A stretch of DNA of 64,000 bases from Stappia sp. ES.058 (GTDB taxonomy: Bacteria > Pseudomonadota > Alphaproteobacteria > Rhizobiales > Stappiaceae): assembly GCF_900105595.1 (NCBI RefSeq), contig NZ_LT629784.1, positions 1,612,001-1,676,000 on the forward strand, given 5' to 3'. Shown here piece by piece: positions 1 to 9,039 of the stretch; the first letter of the stretch is position 1, and each line of letters starts with the position of its first letter. Under the pieces are notes generated by a model that ran no database searches, was not told the DNA's origin, and saw only the letters and a list, made by a program, of their open reading frames with translations. Made by a program: the position numbers and the translations under genes.

Positions 1-599
1 GGAAGCTTGTTCTCCACGCCGCTGCCGGCGGAGTGGTAGCCATAGACCAAACCAAAATGATCGCCGAAGTCATTGGCCGCCAGGTCGACGCGGTATTGAT
101 CGCCAATCGACCAGATGCCCTGGATTTTGGAAGCGCTGTAGTTCCCGGACCATCCCGCCCGTCCGATCGTGCCGCGCGAGGATGCGCCTGCGAGGATATC
201 TGCGCTGGTCTCCAGGTCGCCGGTCATCTGACCGCCGGCCTTCGAGAGCTTGCCGGCGATCGCCGTCGACCAGTCAGGCCCGATGCCGACCCCGCCGCCC
301 ACCTTCGTGGTGAGTGGTCGCCCGGCCGGGGCGCCGGTGATGTCGACATCCGTCAGATCGTTGATCGCGTGGGTGTGGTTCGCCGCCGCCTTGGCATCGA
401 GTGCTGCCTGAAGTCCGGTTACGTCTCCAATGACGTGACCGTGCGTGCCGAGCGCTGCCTGCGACACGGATATCAGGAGCGAGGCAACATCCGCATCGAT
501 CGATTGCAGTGCGGAGACCAGCCGCTGGACGTCCGTGTCCAGTTCGTTTTCCGGGTGCGGCAGCGGATAGCCGCGATTGGCTGTCGTTGGTGTGGGCAT
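1..599 (-). CDS. Phage tail fibre protein, N-terminal part (cut by left window edge)
   Basis: The frame is open from an ATG at 599 to the window edge, about 199 codons, with an AGGAGG ribosome site just upstream (around 604-610). The visible protein begins MPTPTTANRGYPLPHPENE. It then has the low-complexity pattern typical of tail fibres: GDVTGLQAALDAKAAANHTH, a LTDVDITG segment, and KLSKAGGQMTGDLETSAD. Repeats of this kind occur in Mu/P2-type fibre and H-like proteins that trimerise and bind the host surface. It lies just downstream of the DUF4815 gene, where a fibre is expected after J and I. Overlapping open frames on the plus strand are shadows. The receptor-binding C-terminus is not visible. 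Confidence 0.8.
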   Translation of the reverse strand, partial: MPTPTTANRGYPLPHPENELDTDVQRLVSALQSIDADVASLLISVSQAALGTHGHVIGDVTGLQAALDAKAAANHTHAINDLTDVDITGAPAGRPLTTKVGGGVGIGPDWSTAIAGKLSKAGGQMTGDLETSADILAGASSRGTIGRAGWSGNYSASKIQGIWSIGDQYRVDLAANDFGDHFGLVYGYHSAGSGVENKL

Positions 600-608
600 T
601 CATGCCTC

Positions 609-3600
609 CTAGATGGTCACGGCCCGAAGATCCGCGAGCGAGGGCCGCGCAGCCGGCCCGCCGGTGAGCGTCAACCGCACGCGGGTCTGCGCGCCCCACG
701 TCGGTTGCGGATCGACGGGATTGATTTCGTGCTGCCTGTCGACCCAGCCCGCCAGTTCAAGCGCCTCGGTCTCTGCGAGCGGGATCGTCTGCCAGGCGGA
801 CGCTGCATCCTGCAGTTCCACAGTGACAGTCGAGCCCGGCGGGAGGTTTGCCTTGAGCCAGACCGGAAGGCGTGTCGCGCCGTCGACGATGAAGGCGCGG
901 CTCACATAGGTCGCCGTGTCCCTCAGGCTTCCGGCGATCAATTGCGCACCGGGGAAAAGCGTCGGGCTGGCGGTCTCCGTTCCGGCGAGCACCGCACGCA
1001 CCGTCACCGTCTCCGTCAGCCGTCCGGTGAGCTCCACCACCTGATCCGGCACCATCCGCAGGATCTCGCCACCGGGCCGCTCGACCTCGAAGACGACACG
1101 GCAGGCGGCGGTGGGAAGGTCGACGGCGGCGCGGATCACGAGATCCGTGCAGTCGACGAGAGCGACCGTCCCGAGTGCGATGGTTTTCGTGGTCGGCGCA
1201 AAGCGCGCGGCCGCGAGCGCAAAGGTCAGATCCTCGTCTTGATGCGGCGTCCAGGTCCTCGCGTTGCTGGACGACAGCATGACGCCGACCGAATAGGGCT
1301 GCGCCGCAACCCGTTCCTGCCGGGCGGCGTCGAAGTCGCCGACGGCGGCCGAGTTGATCGCATGGGCTTCATCATCGGACTTGAGGACGAAGCAGACCTC
1401 GCGCCCCGCCGGCAGCCAAACGGGCTCCGGCAGCGCGATCGTGTGCGGTTGTCCGATCACGACCGCCGAGATCTCGACGAACGCCTGCGTCAGGATCTCC
1501 GCCGTCGGCAGGCCTTGAGCAACAGTGCGGATCTCCAGAAGGCAGGGATTGGCCGCATCGCCCACCGCACAGAATGTCACCGTCACGCTCGCCAGATGCC
1601 GGCCTGCGCCGCCAGGCAGAATGAAGGTCTGTGCCAGCGGGTCGACCGACCCGCCTTCGAGGTTCTGCGTGGACGCATCTTCCTGCGCGATCCACACCGG
1701 CGGATCGCTCCACCGGGTCACATTGGTGACCTGCCGCATGACCGTGATGTCGATCCGGCCTTGGCCGACGAAGACCGCCGAGGCCGAGGTTCCCGAGGCG
1801 CCGGTGGCGCGCACAAGCTTTCGGCCCGCCGGGTAGGTTTCCGCCACAACCTCGATCGTGCCGGTCACCTCGCCATTCGCATCGGCGACCAAGACGGGAT
1901 CCGGCGTCACGTCGACGCCATCGAAGGTGAGTTCTGACAGGATCTCGCCGGCGCCGAAGCCCGACACCGTGAAGGCAATCGAGATCGGCCGCAGGAACTC
2001 GGCCAGTTCCTCGCGCTGATCGACCTCTTCCGCCTCCGTCGTCGTGCGCGCCCGATTGCCGGAGCCGAACACACGGGTCTCGGCCGAGGCCCATTCCGTC
2101 CGTGTCTCCGTCCAGAAATCAACGGCAGGCGTAAGCGCCAGCTCAGCCGGGATCGGGGTGAAATTCGCATACGGATTGACCAGCCGGCAGCGCGTCGAGA
2201 GCGGCTGCGAAACCTCCGTCTCGGCCGTCCAGTCGAGCATGACGGGCGCAGCGATCGGCAGGGAAAACACTGTCGGGTCAATCGCCAACTGGCACGAGCC
2301 TTCGAACACGGCCGCGTCCTGCACAATACCGCCATCGCGATAGCGATCAGACGTGAACGGGTCGACGAAGACGCCTCGCTTTGCGACCGGCTCGCGGCTG
2401 TCGATTTGTCGGCGCAAGCGCTCCAAGGCGACGAGATTGTAGAGATCGATCTGGCGGGCATAGAGCCGGTAAAGCCCCGCGACGGTGAGCGGCCGGACAT
2501 CCGAGTTGATGATGGTCGGCGCAGCCGTCCAGGAGTTCACCACCTGGCACAGCGCCAGATGCCGCTCCGGGACCGCCGGCGGCACCGCGCGCGAGCGGCT
2601 GGCAATGCCTTCGATGTAGACGACCCGACCGTCCGGATCGAGGCAGAGCCGGTCGATGCGCGGGAGCTTGTAGTCGTACGTCAGCAGCACCTCGCCGCCG
2701 GTCACTCCGCCAGCCAGCGTGACGCTGGTGTCGGTGGTCGCAACCGGCGCGACCGCATCGCGGTAACGGTATGTGACCGTATAGCTCGACCCCGCCGCCG
2801 GCTCCGCACCACCCGGCGTCCAGTCGACGCGGTCGGCGTTCAGCACGTAGTCAGTGCCGGCGGTATAGGTCGTGCCGCCCTGGGTAACTTCGACCAGTGC
2901 GGTAACGCTGGTGTTGGCGAGCGCGTCGAGCGCGCCAGCGGTGGGACCATGGGTGACCGTCTCGGTCACTTCCTTGGTGATCAGCGCCGTCACCAAGTTG
3001 GCGAGCGGCGGGAAGCGCAGCACGAATGTCGCCGTGCCCGAGCCGCCGTCATCGAACGAATGCTGTTCCGCGTCCACGCGCTCGACGTCGAAGCGTTCCT
3101 CGACCGCAAGACGAAGCGAGGCCGTGCGCTGGAACTTCACGCCGTCGACGTTGGCGATGCCGGCCTCGATCACAAAGACCTGGTCAAGGCCGACCATCCC
3201 GAGTGCCGCAACGCGGCAGCCGTCGACGATGTAGGAGCCGTTGACGTCGCGATCGTAGGCCGCGATCGCCTGGACGGTTTCGGAGAGATCCGACGGCGGC
3301 GTCTGGTCGAGCGCCACGCCGTGCTGGAGCCGATAGACCGGATACAGCTCGCCCGGCTGACCATCGCCGGCAAAGCCCCACTGCAGCGTCTCGACGATGC
3401 GCGCGGCGCCGGCTTCGCCTTCCGCTGCCGTTCCCGGCGCCAGCCCCAGAAGATCCGGATCCTCGACCTCGGTCACCGCGTCCTGCACAAGCCGAACGCC
3501 GATCACGACGTCGCCGGCCATCGGCACGCCGGCAAGCGTTGCCTCATCGACCGGGCGCACGTCTCCGGCGGCGAAGACACGGCCCGCCTCCAGAAACACC

Positions 3601-3824
3601 GAGCCGGCCGCCTCGTCGACGAGGATTGCGCCGCCATCGATGCGGTCACCGTCGCGCGCGGAGAGCTCGCCGACACGCTTGATCCGACCGCGCAGGACGG
3701 ACTGCGCCTCGTTCAGCTCGGCACCCTGCAGAAAGCGGCCCTCGCGGAACACCACATCGGTGACGTCCGGCTTGGCCGGCGTGCGGTCGAAGGCGTCCGC
3801 GATCAAGGGATGGTTGAAGGCCAT
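609..3824 (-). CDS. DUF4815-type phage tail protein, 1071 aa
   Basis: This large virion protein is encoded between tail protein I and the fibre. The N-terminus (MAFNHPLIADAFDRTPAKPD, then FREGRFLQGAELNEAQSVLR) matches the DUF4815 family of phage tail and baseplate-associated proteins. The rest is beta-rich with Ig-like stretches. The start is the ATG at 3824, preceded by GAGG, 7 bp after the stop of the I gene. The longer upstream extension of the open frame does not look coding. It probably links the baseplate to the fibre or forms part of the tail tip. This role is inferred from position, and no catalytic motif was recognised. Confidence 0.8.
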   Translation of the reverse strand: MAFNHPLIADAFDRTPAKPDVTDVVFREGRFLQGAELNEAQSVLRGRIKRVGELSARDGDRIDGGAILVDEAAGSVFLEAGRVFAAGDVRPVDEATLAGVPMAGDVVIGVRLVQDAVTEVEDPDLLGLAPGTAAEGEAGAARIVETLQWGFAGDGQPGELYPVYRLQHGVALDQTPPSDLSETVQAIAAYDRDVNGSYIVDGCRVAALGMVGLDQVFVIEAGIANVDGVKFQRTASLRLAVEERFDVERVDAEQHSFDDGGSGTATFVLRFPPLANLVTALITKEVTETVTHGPTAGALDALANTSVTALVEVTQGGTTYTAGTDYVLNADRVDWTPGGAEPAAGSSYTVTYRYRDAVAPVATTDTSVTLAGGVTGGEVLLTYDYKLPRIDRLCLDPDGRVVYIEGIASRSRAVPPAVPERHLALCQVVNSWTAAPTIINSDVRPLTVAGLYRLYARQIDLYNLVALERLRRQIDSREPVAKRGVFVDPFTSDRYRDGGIVQDAAVFEGSCQLAIDPTVFSLPIAAPVMLDWTAETEVSQPLSTRCRLVNPYANFTPIPAELALTPAVDFWTETRTEWASAETRVFGSGNRARTTTEAEEVDQREELAEFLRPISIAFTVSGFGAGEILSELTFDGVDVTPDPVLVADANGEVTGTIEVVAETYPAGRKLVRATGASGTSASAVFVGQGRIDITVMRQVTNVTRWSDPPVWIAQEDASTQNLEGGSVDPLAQTFILPGGAGRHLASVTVTFCAVGDAANPCLLEIRTVAQGLPTAEILTQAFVEISAVVIGQPHTIALPEPVWLPAGREVCFVLKSDDEAHAINSAAVGDFDAARQERVAAQPYSVGVMLSSSNARTWTPHQDEDLTFALAAARFAPTTKTIALGTVALVDCTDLVIRAAVDLPTAACRVVFEVERPGGEILRMVPDQVVELTGRLTETVTVRAVLAGTETASPTLFPGAQLIAGSLRDTATYVSRAFIVDGATRLPVWLKANLPPGSTVTVELQDAASAWQTIPLAETEALELAGWVDRQHEINPVDPQPTWGAQTRVRLTLTGGPAARPSLADLRAVTI

Positions 3825-3831
3825 TCGATCC

Positions 3832-4974
3832 TCATTCAAAATCGAGAAGGAAGGTGACGCGCTCGCGCACAGTGCGGCCGAGCACAATCGAGACCGGCGT
3901 TCGGGCAATCGCCGCTTGCGGCGTCACGAGATCGCCTGCGTCGATCCACAGCGCGCCGGGCTTTGTCGGGTCGGCATGATGCGCGCCACACAGGACGCCG
4001 ACTTCCGCCGCTTCTTCGCCGGCGCCATCGCCGAAGCCGGTCAAGGCCTCGACATAGACCCGGTCGCCGCTGGCAGCCGGCGCAAGGCTTTCGCCATTGA
4101 AACGGAAGACCTCACTGGCCGCCGGCACGACGCCGACCTGAGAAATCGCCTTTGCCCGGCGTGCGCCGATGAGCGTGCCATTCGAGCGCCAGAAGCCGAC
4201 ATAGGCGCCGAAGCCCGCCAGCGTCTGCGCCATCTGCGCGTTCCGTGTCCCCGGCGACCCAAGCTCGGCCCAAGTCTGCGTGATCTCCGCCCAGGGCGTC
4301 TGAATATCGACCCAACGCAGGCCGGACGATCCGTCACCGGGGATCCAGATCCCAAGCGCCGTCAGCTCCGCCTCGCTCAAGGTGACCGCGAACGGATACC
4401 CGCGCCCGAAGGACCACTTCGGCCCGTCCAGACCGCTCGTTTCCGGGAGATGCACGCCGCTGTCGTCGCCAAGAATGCACGTGCTTGCCCGCGTCCAGGA
4501 CGCCTCGGCGGCCGGTACGTCATGGCCGCGCACGCCGCGCCGGAAGTGCGAGCGCGCGGGTTGCGACAGCCGCGCAACGCCGTCGATCGGCACAAGGTCC
4601 GCCTCGTCGTCGCGGACACGATCAAGGTCGAGTTGATAGTCCGCCCAGGCCAGACGGCGCGCGGGCGGGTCGACGATCTCAGCCGAGTAACCGACAAAGC
4701 CGAGCCCCATCGCCATGCCGGCATGCGTGCCGCGCAGCCGCTCCCAGCGAATGCCGTCGTCGAGCAGGTCGTAGAGGTTCGGCACATAGGGTGACAACGG
4801 CCCGAGGCTGTATTCGTACGTCAGCCAGGGCGCGAGCGCCGGCTGCGGGTTGACGATCTTCCAGCCGGCAATCGCATCCGCGGCCGGCTCAAGACCGGCA
4901 ACCACGCCGGCGCCAGTCAAATCGAGCGCGCGCTCAAGCGGCGTCGAATTGGAGGGAACCAGTGTCGTCGTCAT
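3832..4974 (-). CDS. Phage tail protein I (P2 gpI-like), baseplate
   Basis: The product has 380 aa beginning MTTTLVPSNSTPLERALDLT. It lies directly after gpJ and a 54-codon gene, and it overlaps that small gene by 4 bp (ATGA). The segment around NLYDLLDDGIRWERLRGTHA, followed by an aromatic stretch, fits the P2 tail protein I family, which builds the baseplate wedge with gpJ and gpW. It is longer than P2 gpI (about 180 aa). The extra C-terminal half may be a fibre-attachment extension. The family assignment rests on order and general similarity. Confidence 0.72.
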   Translation of the reverse strand: MTTTLVPSNSTPLERALDLTGAGVVAGLEPAADAIAGWKIVNPQPALAPWLTYEYSLGPLSPYVPNLYDLLDDGIRWERLRGTHAGMAMGLGFVGYSAEIVDPPARRLAWADYQLDLDRVRDDEADLVPIDGVARLSQPARSHFRRGVRGHDVPAAEASWTRASTCILGDDSGVHLPETSGLDGPKWSFGRGYPFAVTLSEAELTALGIWIPGDGSSGLRWVDIQTPWAEITQTWAELGSPGTRNAQMAQTLAGFGAYVGFWRSNGTLIGARRAKAISQVGVVPAASEVFRFNGESLAPAASGDRVYVEALTGFGDGAGEEAAEVGVLCGAHHADPTKPGALWIDAGDLVTPQAAIARTPVSIVLGRTVRERVTFLLDFE

Positions 4975-5135
4975 CGACCGCGGCCTCCGGTATTCGACTG
5001 CCCGGCACACGCCAGGAGAAAGACAAGCTTGTCATGGCCGGCCGCGATGCGGTGCCGAAGGTCGATCTCGCGACACGCGAAGAGCTTGGCAACGCGGGCA
5101 ACCGGATCGCGATCCCAGTCGATCTTGATAGTCAT
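4971..5135 (-). CDS. Small phage protein of 54 aa between J and I
   Basis: A short gene of 55 codons starts at ATG 5135, overlaps the end of gpJ by 4 bp, and overlaps the start of gpI by 4 bp. The product begins MTIKIDWDRDPVARVAKLF, is highly charged, and has one short hydrophobic stretch (KLVFLLACAG). The exact ATGA couplings on both sides argue that it is translated. I do not recognise the family. It could be a baseplate assembly chaperone or a small structural part. A longer upstream reading of the same frame is not supported. Confidence 0.55.
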   Translation of the reverse strand: MTIKIDWDRDPVARVAKLFACREIDLRHRIAAGHDKLVFLLACAGQSNTGGRGR

Positions 5136-5980
5136 CGCCCTCGGCGTCCGTCCTCGATCACGACGGATTGCAGCGCGATCGCTTCCGTCGGCGCGGCAAC
5201 GACGTCCTCGGCCGGGGCGATCACCTCGACCCGCGTCACGCCGGGCCGCATGGCGCGTGCCACAAGCCACGAAGCCGTGAGGTCGAGCCCGAGAAGCGCT
5301 TCCGCCGTCCATGCCTCCTGAAGGACCGTCGGCAGGTCCGCGACAACCGATTGCGACGCATCCGGTGCAAGTCGAACCCGAAGGACTACGTCGACGAACT
5401 TGCGGACGGCAGACGCAACCTCGAAACGATCGGAGACCACCCGCACGGACGGCGCTTCAAGCGCCGCGCGCACCGTGTCGAGCAGGCCTTGATCGGCTAC
5501 ACCGTCCGCCTCGGTCGAGAGCACCGCAATGCGCACGGTCGGGTCGCGGCCATCGCGCCAGATCGCGACATTGCGCACCCGCACGTCCGACGCCATGGCG
5601 ACCGCCTTGTAGCGCTCGACCGGCCCGCCGGCGGAGCGGCCGAGGATCGTCAGGCGCACACGCTCGCGCAGCCGCGTGTCCGTCTCTCCGGATAGGCGCA
5701 CGACATCGTAGAAGGCGGCCAGGTGGTCGAGATCGGAGTTGCGCGCGAACGCGAGCAGATTGGCGCGGGCCGCATCGTTGATCCGCCCGCGCAGGAGCAA
5801 TTCGCGATAGGCAAAGGCCTGGCAGACGATCGTCACCGGATCGGTTTCCAGTGCGCCGACGTCCCAGGCAATGCCGACCTCGGCAAGCCGCGCCCGCGCG
5901 TCTTCGATCAGCGACGCCAGCAGCGCTTCATAGTCCAGCTTTTCGATAATCGCCGGGGCGGGAAGCTGCGGGATCGTCAT
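5132..5980 (-). CDS. Baseplate assembly protein J (P2 gpJ-like)
   Basis: The product has 282 aa beginning MTIPQLPAPAIIEKLDYEAL. The pattern ALLASLIEDARARLAEVGI, then FAYRELLLRGRINDAARANL and LDHLAAFYDVVRL, is the classic N-terminus of the gpJ baseplate wedge family. A central region carrying SAGGPVERYKAVAM follows. It overlaps gpW by 4 bp upstream and the 54-aa gene by 4 bp downstream. J assembles with W and I at the contractile-tail baseplate. Confidence 0.9.
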   Translation of the reverse strand: MTIPQLPAPAIIEKLDYEALLASLIEDARARLAEVGIAWDVGALETDPVTIVCQAFAYRELLLRGRINDAARANLLAFARNSDLDHLAAFYDVVRLSGETDTRLRERVRLTILGRSAGGPVERYKAVAMASDVRVRNVAIWRDGRDPTVRIAVLSTEADGVADQGLLDTVRAALEAPSVRVVSDRFEVASAVRKFVDVVLRVRLAPDASQSVVADLPTVLQEAWTAEALLGLDLTASWLVARAMRPGVTRVEVIAPAEDVVAAPTEAIALQSVVIEDGRRGR

Positions 5981-6357
5981 GCGGCCCCCACCAGAACGTC
6001 GGCGACGCGATCCTCGCGAAGGCTGTAGTCGCCAAGATGACCTGCCGGATAGAAGACGCCGTCAAGCCGGAAGACGAAGCGCCCGGACCGGCCGCCCTCG
6101 ACCATATCGATCATGCGCAGACGAAAGCCGGGCTCCCCGTTGCGCGGATCTTCAAGCGCATCGGCGATCGCCACATAAAGCTCCAGGAGCGTGCGCGGAT
6201 TGGCCGGCGCGTCCTGAAGCTCGGGCACGCGGGAGCCGAAGTCCCGGCGCATGACGCGGGTTCCGAAACGGGTCGTGATGACCTTGCCGATCGACTGGAC
6301 GCAATGGTCCCAGCCGGTCAACACGCGTCCCGTCCTGGCGTCGACCCCGGTGCGCAT
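5977..6357 (-). CDS. Baseplate protein W (GPW/gp25 family)
   Basis: The product has 126 aa. The motif RFGTRVMRRDFGSRVPEL is the diagnostic core of the GPW/gp25 family of baseplate wedge proteins with lysozyme-like fold ancestry. The start is the ATG at 6357. It overlaps gpJ by 4 bp, and 3 bases separate it from the 65-aa gene upstream. The V-W-J-I order is that of phage P2. The length is typical. Confidence 0.9.
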   Translation of the reverse strand: MRTGVDARTGRVLTGWDHCVQSIGKVITTRFGTRVMRRDFGSRVPELQDAPANPRTLLELYVAIADALEDPRNGEPGFRLRMIDMVEGGRSGRFVFRLDGVFYPAGHLGDYSLREDRVADVLVGAA

Positions 6358-6360
6358 GGG

Positions 6361-6558
6361 TCAGCCTTTCGCCTTCGCGGCCGGCTTGTCGGCGTCGACG
6401 GCCTTGGCCTTGTCGGCGGCCGGGTCCTCCAGCTCGCCGGCAATCACCGCATATTGCGCCTGTTCGGCGGTGAGCTTGATCGTCTTGCCCTTGCCGGGAT
6501 TGCGCACGCCGGCGACCCAGGGGCCGGCGGCTTCGAGAACGCGGTAGGATTTCTGCAT
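6361..6558 (-). CDS. Small phage protein, 65 aa, unknown
   Basis: A short gene lies between V and W and begins MQKSYRVLEAAGPWVAGVRN. The C-terminal third is rich in Ala, Lys and Asp, which is typical of small phage proteins. A GGAGACC-like ribosome site precedes the ATG at 6558. The N-terminus, with KTIKLTAEQAQYAV, resembles small phage proteins found beside head or tail genes, but I cannot name a family. It is co-oriented with its neighbours and closely spaced. Confidence 0.55.
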   Translation of the reverse strand: MQKSYRVLEAAGPWVAGVRNPGKGKTIKLTAEQAQYAVIAGELEDPAADKAKAVDADKPAAKAKG

Positions 6559-6580
6559 GTCGGGTCTCCTGTGGATGGGG

Positions 6581-7147
6581 TCAGACGAGCACGTCGTCGG
6601 CGCCTTCGATCGCGCGGTGGCCGGCTTCGTCGCGGGCGTCGACGTGGTGAACCTTGCGGGTGCCGTTGTTGAGCCGGGTGCGCGCGGTGGTCACCAGCTC
6701 GTCGGCGGTGATGCGCAAGGCCGCCCCGCCGATCCCGATCTCGATCGCATTGCGGGTGATCTCGATACGGGCATCGCCGTGCTTGATGACGAACCGTTTG
6801 TCATCATCGGTCGGACGCGGATTGTCCTTGGTGTAGCCATCCCGCACGGCCAGCGATTGCGGGCCGACTTCACCGTGCGGCGACAGGAGCCGCATCGTCT
6901 CGCCGATCGCGACCGGCACATGGGTGGAATAGCCGCCAACGCCATCGCCGGCGCTTTCCTGCACCTGCACCCAGGGCGAAAGGAACGGCTTGCCGTTGCG
7001 CGGGTCCGGCGGCATCAGCTCAAGACGCACCTTGGTGCCCTTGATCTCCACGACCTTGCCGGTCATGTGGCTTGCGGCAAGGCGCCGGTTGAGCGCGTCG
7101 ACCGACTTGCGCAGGGTTCGGATCTCGCGGGCGACGGTCGGGATCAC
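6581..7147 (-). CDS. Phage baseplate assembly protein V / gp45-like spike
   Basis: The product is 188 aa from a GTG start at 7147 that overlaps the gp37 stop (GTGA). An N-terminal helix (TVAREIRTLRKSVDALNRRL) is followed by an OB-like barrel (GKVVEIKGTKVRLELMPPDP, then PWVQVQESAGDGVGGYSTHV) and a C-terminal beta-repeat part (RFVIKHGDARIEITRN). This is the architecture of the P2 gpV/Mu gp45 membrane-piercing spike. It heads the V-W-J-I baseplate block. The longer N-terminal reading of the frame is not supported. Confidence 0.85.
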   Translation of the reverse strand: MIPTVAREIRTLRKSVDALNRRLAASHMTGKVVEIKGTKVRLELMPPDPRNGKPFLSPWVQVQESAGDGVGGYSTHVPVAIGETMRLLSPHGEVGPQSLAVRDGYTKDNPRPTDDDKRFVIKHGDARIEITRNAIEIGIGGAALRITADELVTTARTRLNNGTRKVHHVDARDEAGHRAIEGADDVLV

Positions 7148-7668
7148 GGCGCAACCTCCGCATCCGGATCGAAGGGCTCGCCGTTCACCTCGAAAATGAG
7201 GTCTATGATCGGCAAATTGGCGAAGACGCCGGCGGTCGCGTTGCGCAGAACCTGCGTCCATTCGACAGCAACGACGGAAACGCCGCGCCGGTCCATCTTG
7301 CCGCTCAAAACGGGCGCGATCCGCAGCTTTGAGGGCGCGCCGATGTTGTCCAGGCCGAAGCGCTGGCGCGGTGACAGGATGGCGAGAACGGCCTCGGCCA
7401 TCGCCCAGGCATCATTGTCGCGTGCGGGCTCCGGGCCTTGCACGATCGCGAAGGCCGCGCATTCAAGCGGGAGCTCGTAAGATCCGTCGGCGTTTGACCG
7501 GACGGGCGCGCGCAGGACGCCGATGCGCAGACCTGGCGTGCGGATGGAATTGCGCTCCAGTTCGTCGAGATCGAAGCGGCCGAGCTGCAGTTCGCAGCTT
7601 TTGAGGGTCGGCAAAGCGGCCTTGAAGGTGGTTTCAACGGCGCTTCGAAAAGCGTTGATCCGGCTCAT
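7144..7668 (-). CDS. Mu gp37-like protein (DUF1834)
   Basis: The product has 174 aa beginning MSRINAFRSAVETTFKAALP. Placement after gp36 and gpG, and the length, fit the DUF1834/gp37 family of Mu-like phages, a probable head-tail connector or tail-terminator component. Four-base overlaps with gpG upstream and V downstream indicate one translation-coupled late operon. No catalytic motif is visible. Family assignment is mainly by synteny and overall character. Confidence 0.7.
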   Translation of the reverse strand: MSRINAFRSAVETTFKAALPTLKSCELQLGRFDLDELERNSIRTPGLRIGVLRAPVRSNADGSYELPLECAAFAIVQGPEPARDNDAWAMAEAVLAILSPRQRFGLDNIGAPSKLRIAPVLSGKMDRRGVSVVAVEWTQVLRNATAGVFANLPIIDLIFEVNGEPFDPDAEVAP

Positions 7669-8144
7669 TGCAGGATACTCCCGAGCCAGTCCCGCGCGGC
7701 CGCCTCAATGTCGGCGCGGTTCTCGGCCGAAAGACCCATCCATGTACGTGCCGGCATGGTCACAGCGCGGGCGAAGACGGCCGCATCGCCGACCATAAAC
7801 AGAAGTGCCTTGCCCTTCTTCGGCTTGATCGTGCCGCCTTCCTGATGGATGCGGGCATAGACGAGGCCCGAGCCGACCGTGACACCATGACTTGAGGCGA
7901 TGTAATCGACGGAGCGCGACAGGTGGCCTTCCGAATAGAGGATCGAGGTTCCGGCGCGGTTCGACGTCCAGGCCGTGCCGTCCGGCGCGGTCTTTTCCTG
8001 TTCGATCCGCCGCCGGGTCTGTTCCTGGACAAGCCGGCCGATGCCATCGGAAAGCTCGTCCTTGGGTGCGTCCGCAAGCCCTTCGATTTGCACCAGGCGC
8101 GCGGCAAGATCGCTGTCGTCGATGCGGATCGCAACGCCGGTCAT
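7665..8144 (-). CDS. Phage virion morphogenesis protein (Mu gpG-like)
   Basis: The product is 159 aa from ATG 8144, MTGVAIRIDDSDLAARLVQI. The blocks VQEQTRRRIEQEKTAPDGTA and LYSEGHLSRSVDY, plus the C-terminal PARTWMGLSAENRADI, are characteristic of the phage virion morphogenesis (tail completion) family that includes Mu gpG. In Mu, G sits between F and I. Here it lies further downstream, between gp36 and gp37. It overlaps both neighbours by 4 bp. Confidence 0.88.
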   Translation of the reverse strand: MTGVAIRIDDSDLAARLVQIEGLADAPKDELSDGIGRLVQEQTRRRIEQEKTAPDGTAWTSNRAGTSILYSEGHLSRSVDYIASSHGVTVGSGLVYARIHQEGGTIKPKKGKALLFMVGDAAVFARAVTMPARTWMGLSAENRADIEAAARDWLGSILQ

Positions 8145-8557
8145 GACCGCCCCCGGCCGAAGAGGCGCGGTTCGGCGAAGAAGGCGGCGCCGCTGTCGCT
8201 GGATGCGCCGTCGACGGAGATCTTCGGTTCCGCCGATCCAAGCCCGGCCTTGCCTTCGGCGATGCGTTTCAGGAGATCGACCGCGTCCTTGTATCGATCC
8301 TCGATCGTGGTCGTGAGCGCGGCATGCCGGTTCGCCAGGACATAGACCGCGATATTGGCGCAAGGCGAAATCAGAACGTCCGGACGCGTGGCAAGCGGTA
8401 GCTCATAGCGCGCCGAGATATGCGCATCGATCTCGCGGGCCGCGAACTCAAGGGCGCGCGCGATCGCCGCCGCCGGATCGACATCCTCGGGGAGAATGTC
8501 GGCGAGGAAGTCCGCGCCCCAGATCTCTTCGATGTCGGCTTGGCTGGCGTAGATCAC
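8141..8557 (-). CDS. Mu gp36-like protein (DUF1320)
   Basis: The product is 138 aa from a GTG start at 8557, MIYASQADIEEIWGADFLAD. The helical segment AIARALEFAAREIDAHISAR followed by YELPLATRPDVL is the signature of DUF1320/gp36, a head-tail connector-type protein in Mu-like phages. It overlaps the gpG start by 4 bp. Confidence 0.86.
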   Translation of the reverse strand: MIYASQADIEEIWGADFLADILPEDVDPAAAIARALEFAAREIDAHISARYELPLATRPDVLISPCANIAVYVLANRHAALTTTIEDRYKDAVDLLKRIAEGKAGLGSAEPKISVDGASSDSGAAFFAEPRLFGRGRS

Positions 8558-8591
8558 GACGCGCTCCGGGGTGGCGGTTGACGGGCCGGCC

Positions 8592-8969
8592 TCAGTCGGC
8601 CGGCTGGATCTTCACGGTGAGGGCGGGGTCGCCTTCGATCGCAGCGCGGTCCGCGCCGCTCAGATCGGCGAGCGGGATCTCGGTCGGGTCCTTGCCGAAG
8701 GCGCGCCCGGCGCGCCGGCGCGGTCGGCGCGCCGTCACGACGAGAACCTCGGCGGGATCGGACGGCGGTTTCGACTTGCCGTCGTCGGGCTTCGGCGTGG
8801 ATTTGGTGGACGCCTTCGGCTTTGCGGCTTTCGCGACGGGCTTGGATTTCTCGGCCGGCTGGGGCTTGTCGGCCGCCTTGGGGTCGTTGGCGGCTTGTGT
8901 CCCGGCAGCTTTCGGCTCTGCCGGGTTGGCTGTTTCGGATGCGGTGGACGGTGATGTTTCGGGGGGCAT
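8592..8969 (-). CDS. HI1506-related phage protein
   Basis: The product is 125 aa. The N-terminal two thirds are low-complexity Ala/Lys/Pro (for example KPVAKAAKPKASTKSTPK) and probably disordered. The C-terminal part (LADLSGADRAAIEGDPALTV) resembles the small HI1506-related proteins encoded after the Mu gpT capsid gene. A GGAGG ribosome site precedes the ATG at 8969. It may be a capsid-associated or decoration protein, which is inference. Confidence 0.65.
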   Translation of the reverse strand: MPPETSPSTASETANPAEPKAAGTQAANDPKAADKPQPAEKSKPVAKAAKPKASTKSTPKPDDGKSKPPSDPAEVLVVTARRPRRRAGRAFGKDPTEIPLADLSGADRAAIEGDPALTVKIQPAD

Positions 8970-9039
8970 GGCGGCCTCCTGTAAGCAGGATCGGGATCAG
9001 GGCGAGGAGACACGGGCGCGGCCGGCGCGCCCGTCAGGC

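Noticed and set aside
33..1937. 634-aa open frame on the plus strand
   Set aside because: Antisense shadow of the tail-fibre and DUF4815 genes; Arg/Asp-rich, low-complexity translation, no family pattern.
2406..3857. 483-aa open frame on the plus strand
   Set aside because: Shadow of DUF4815; composition typical of antisense GC-rich frames.
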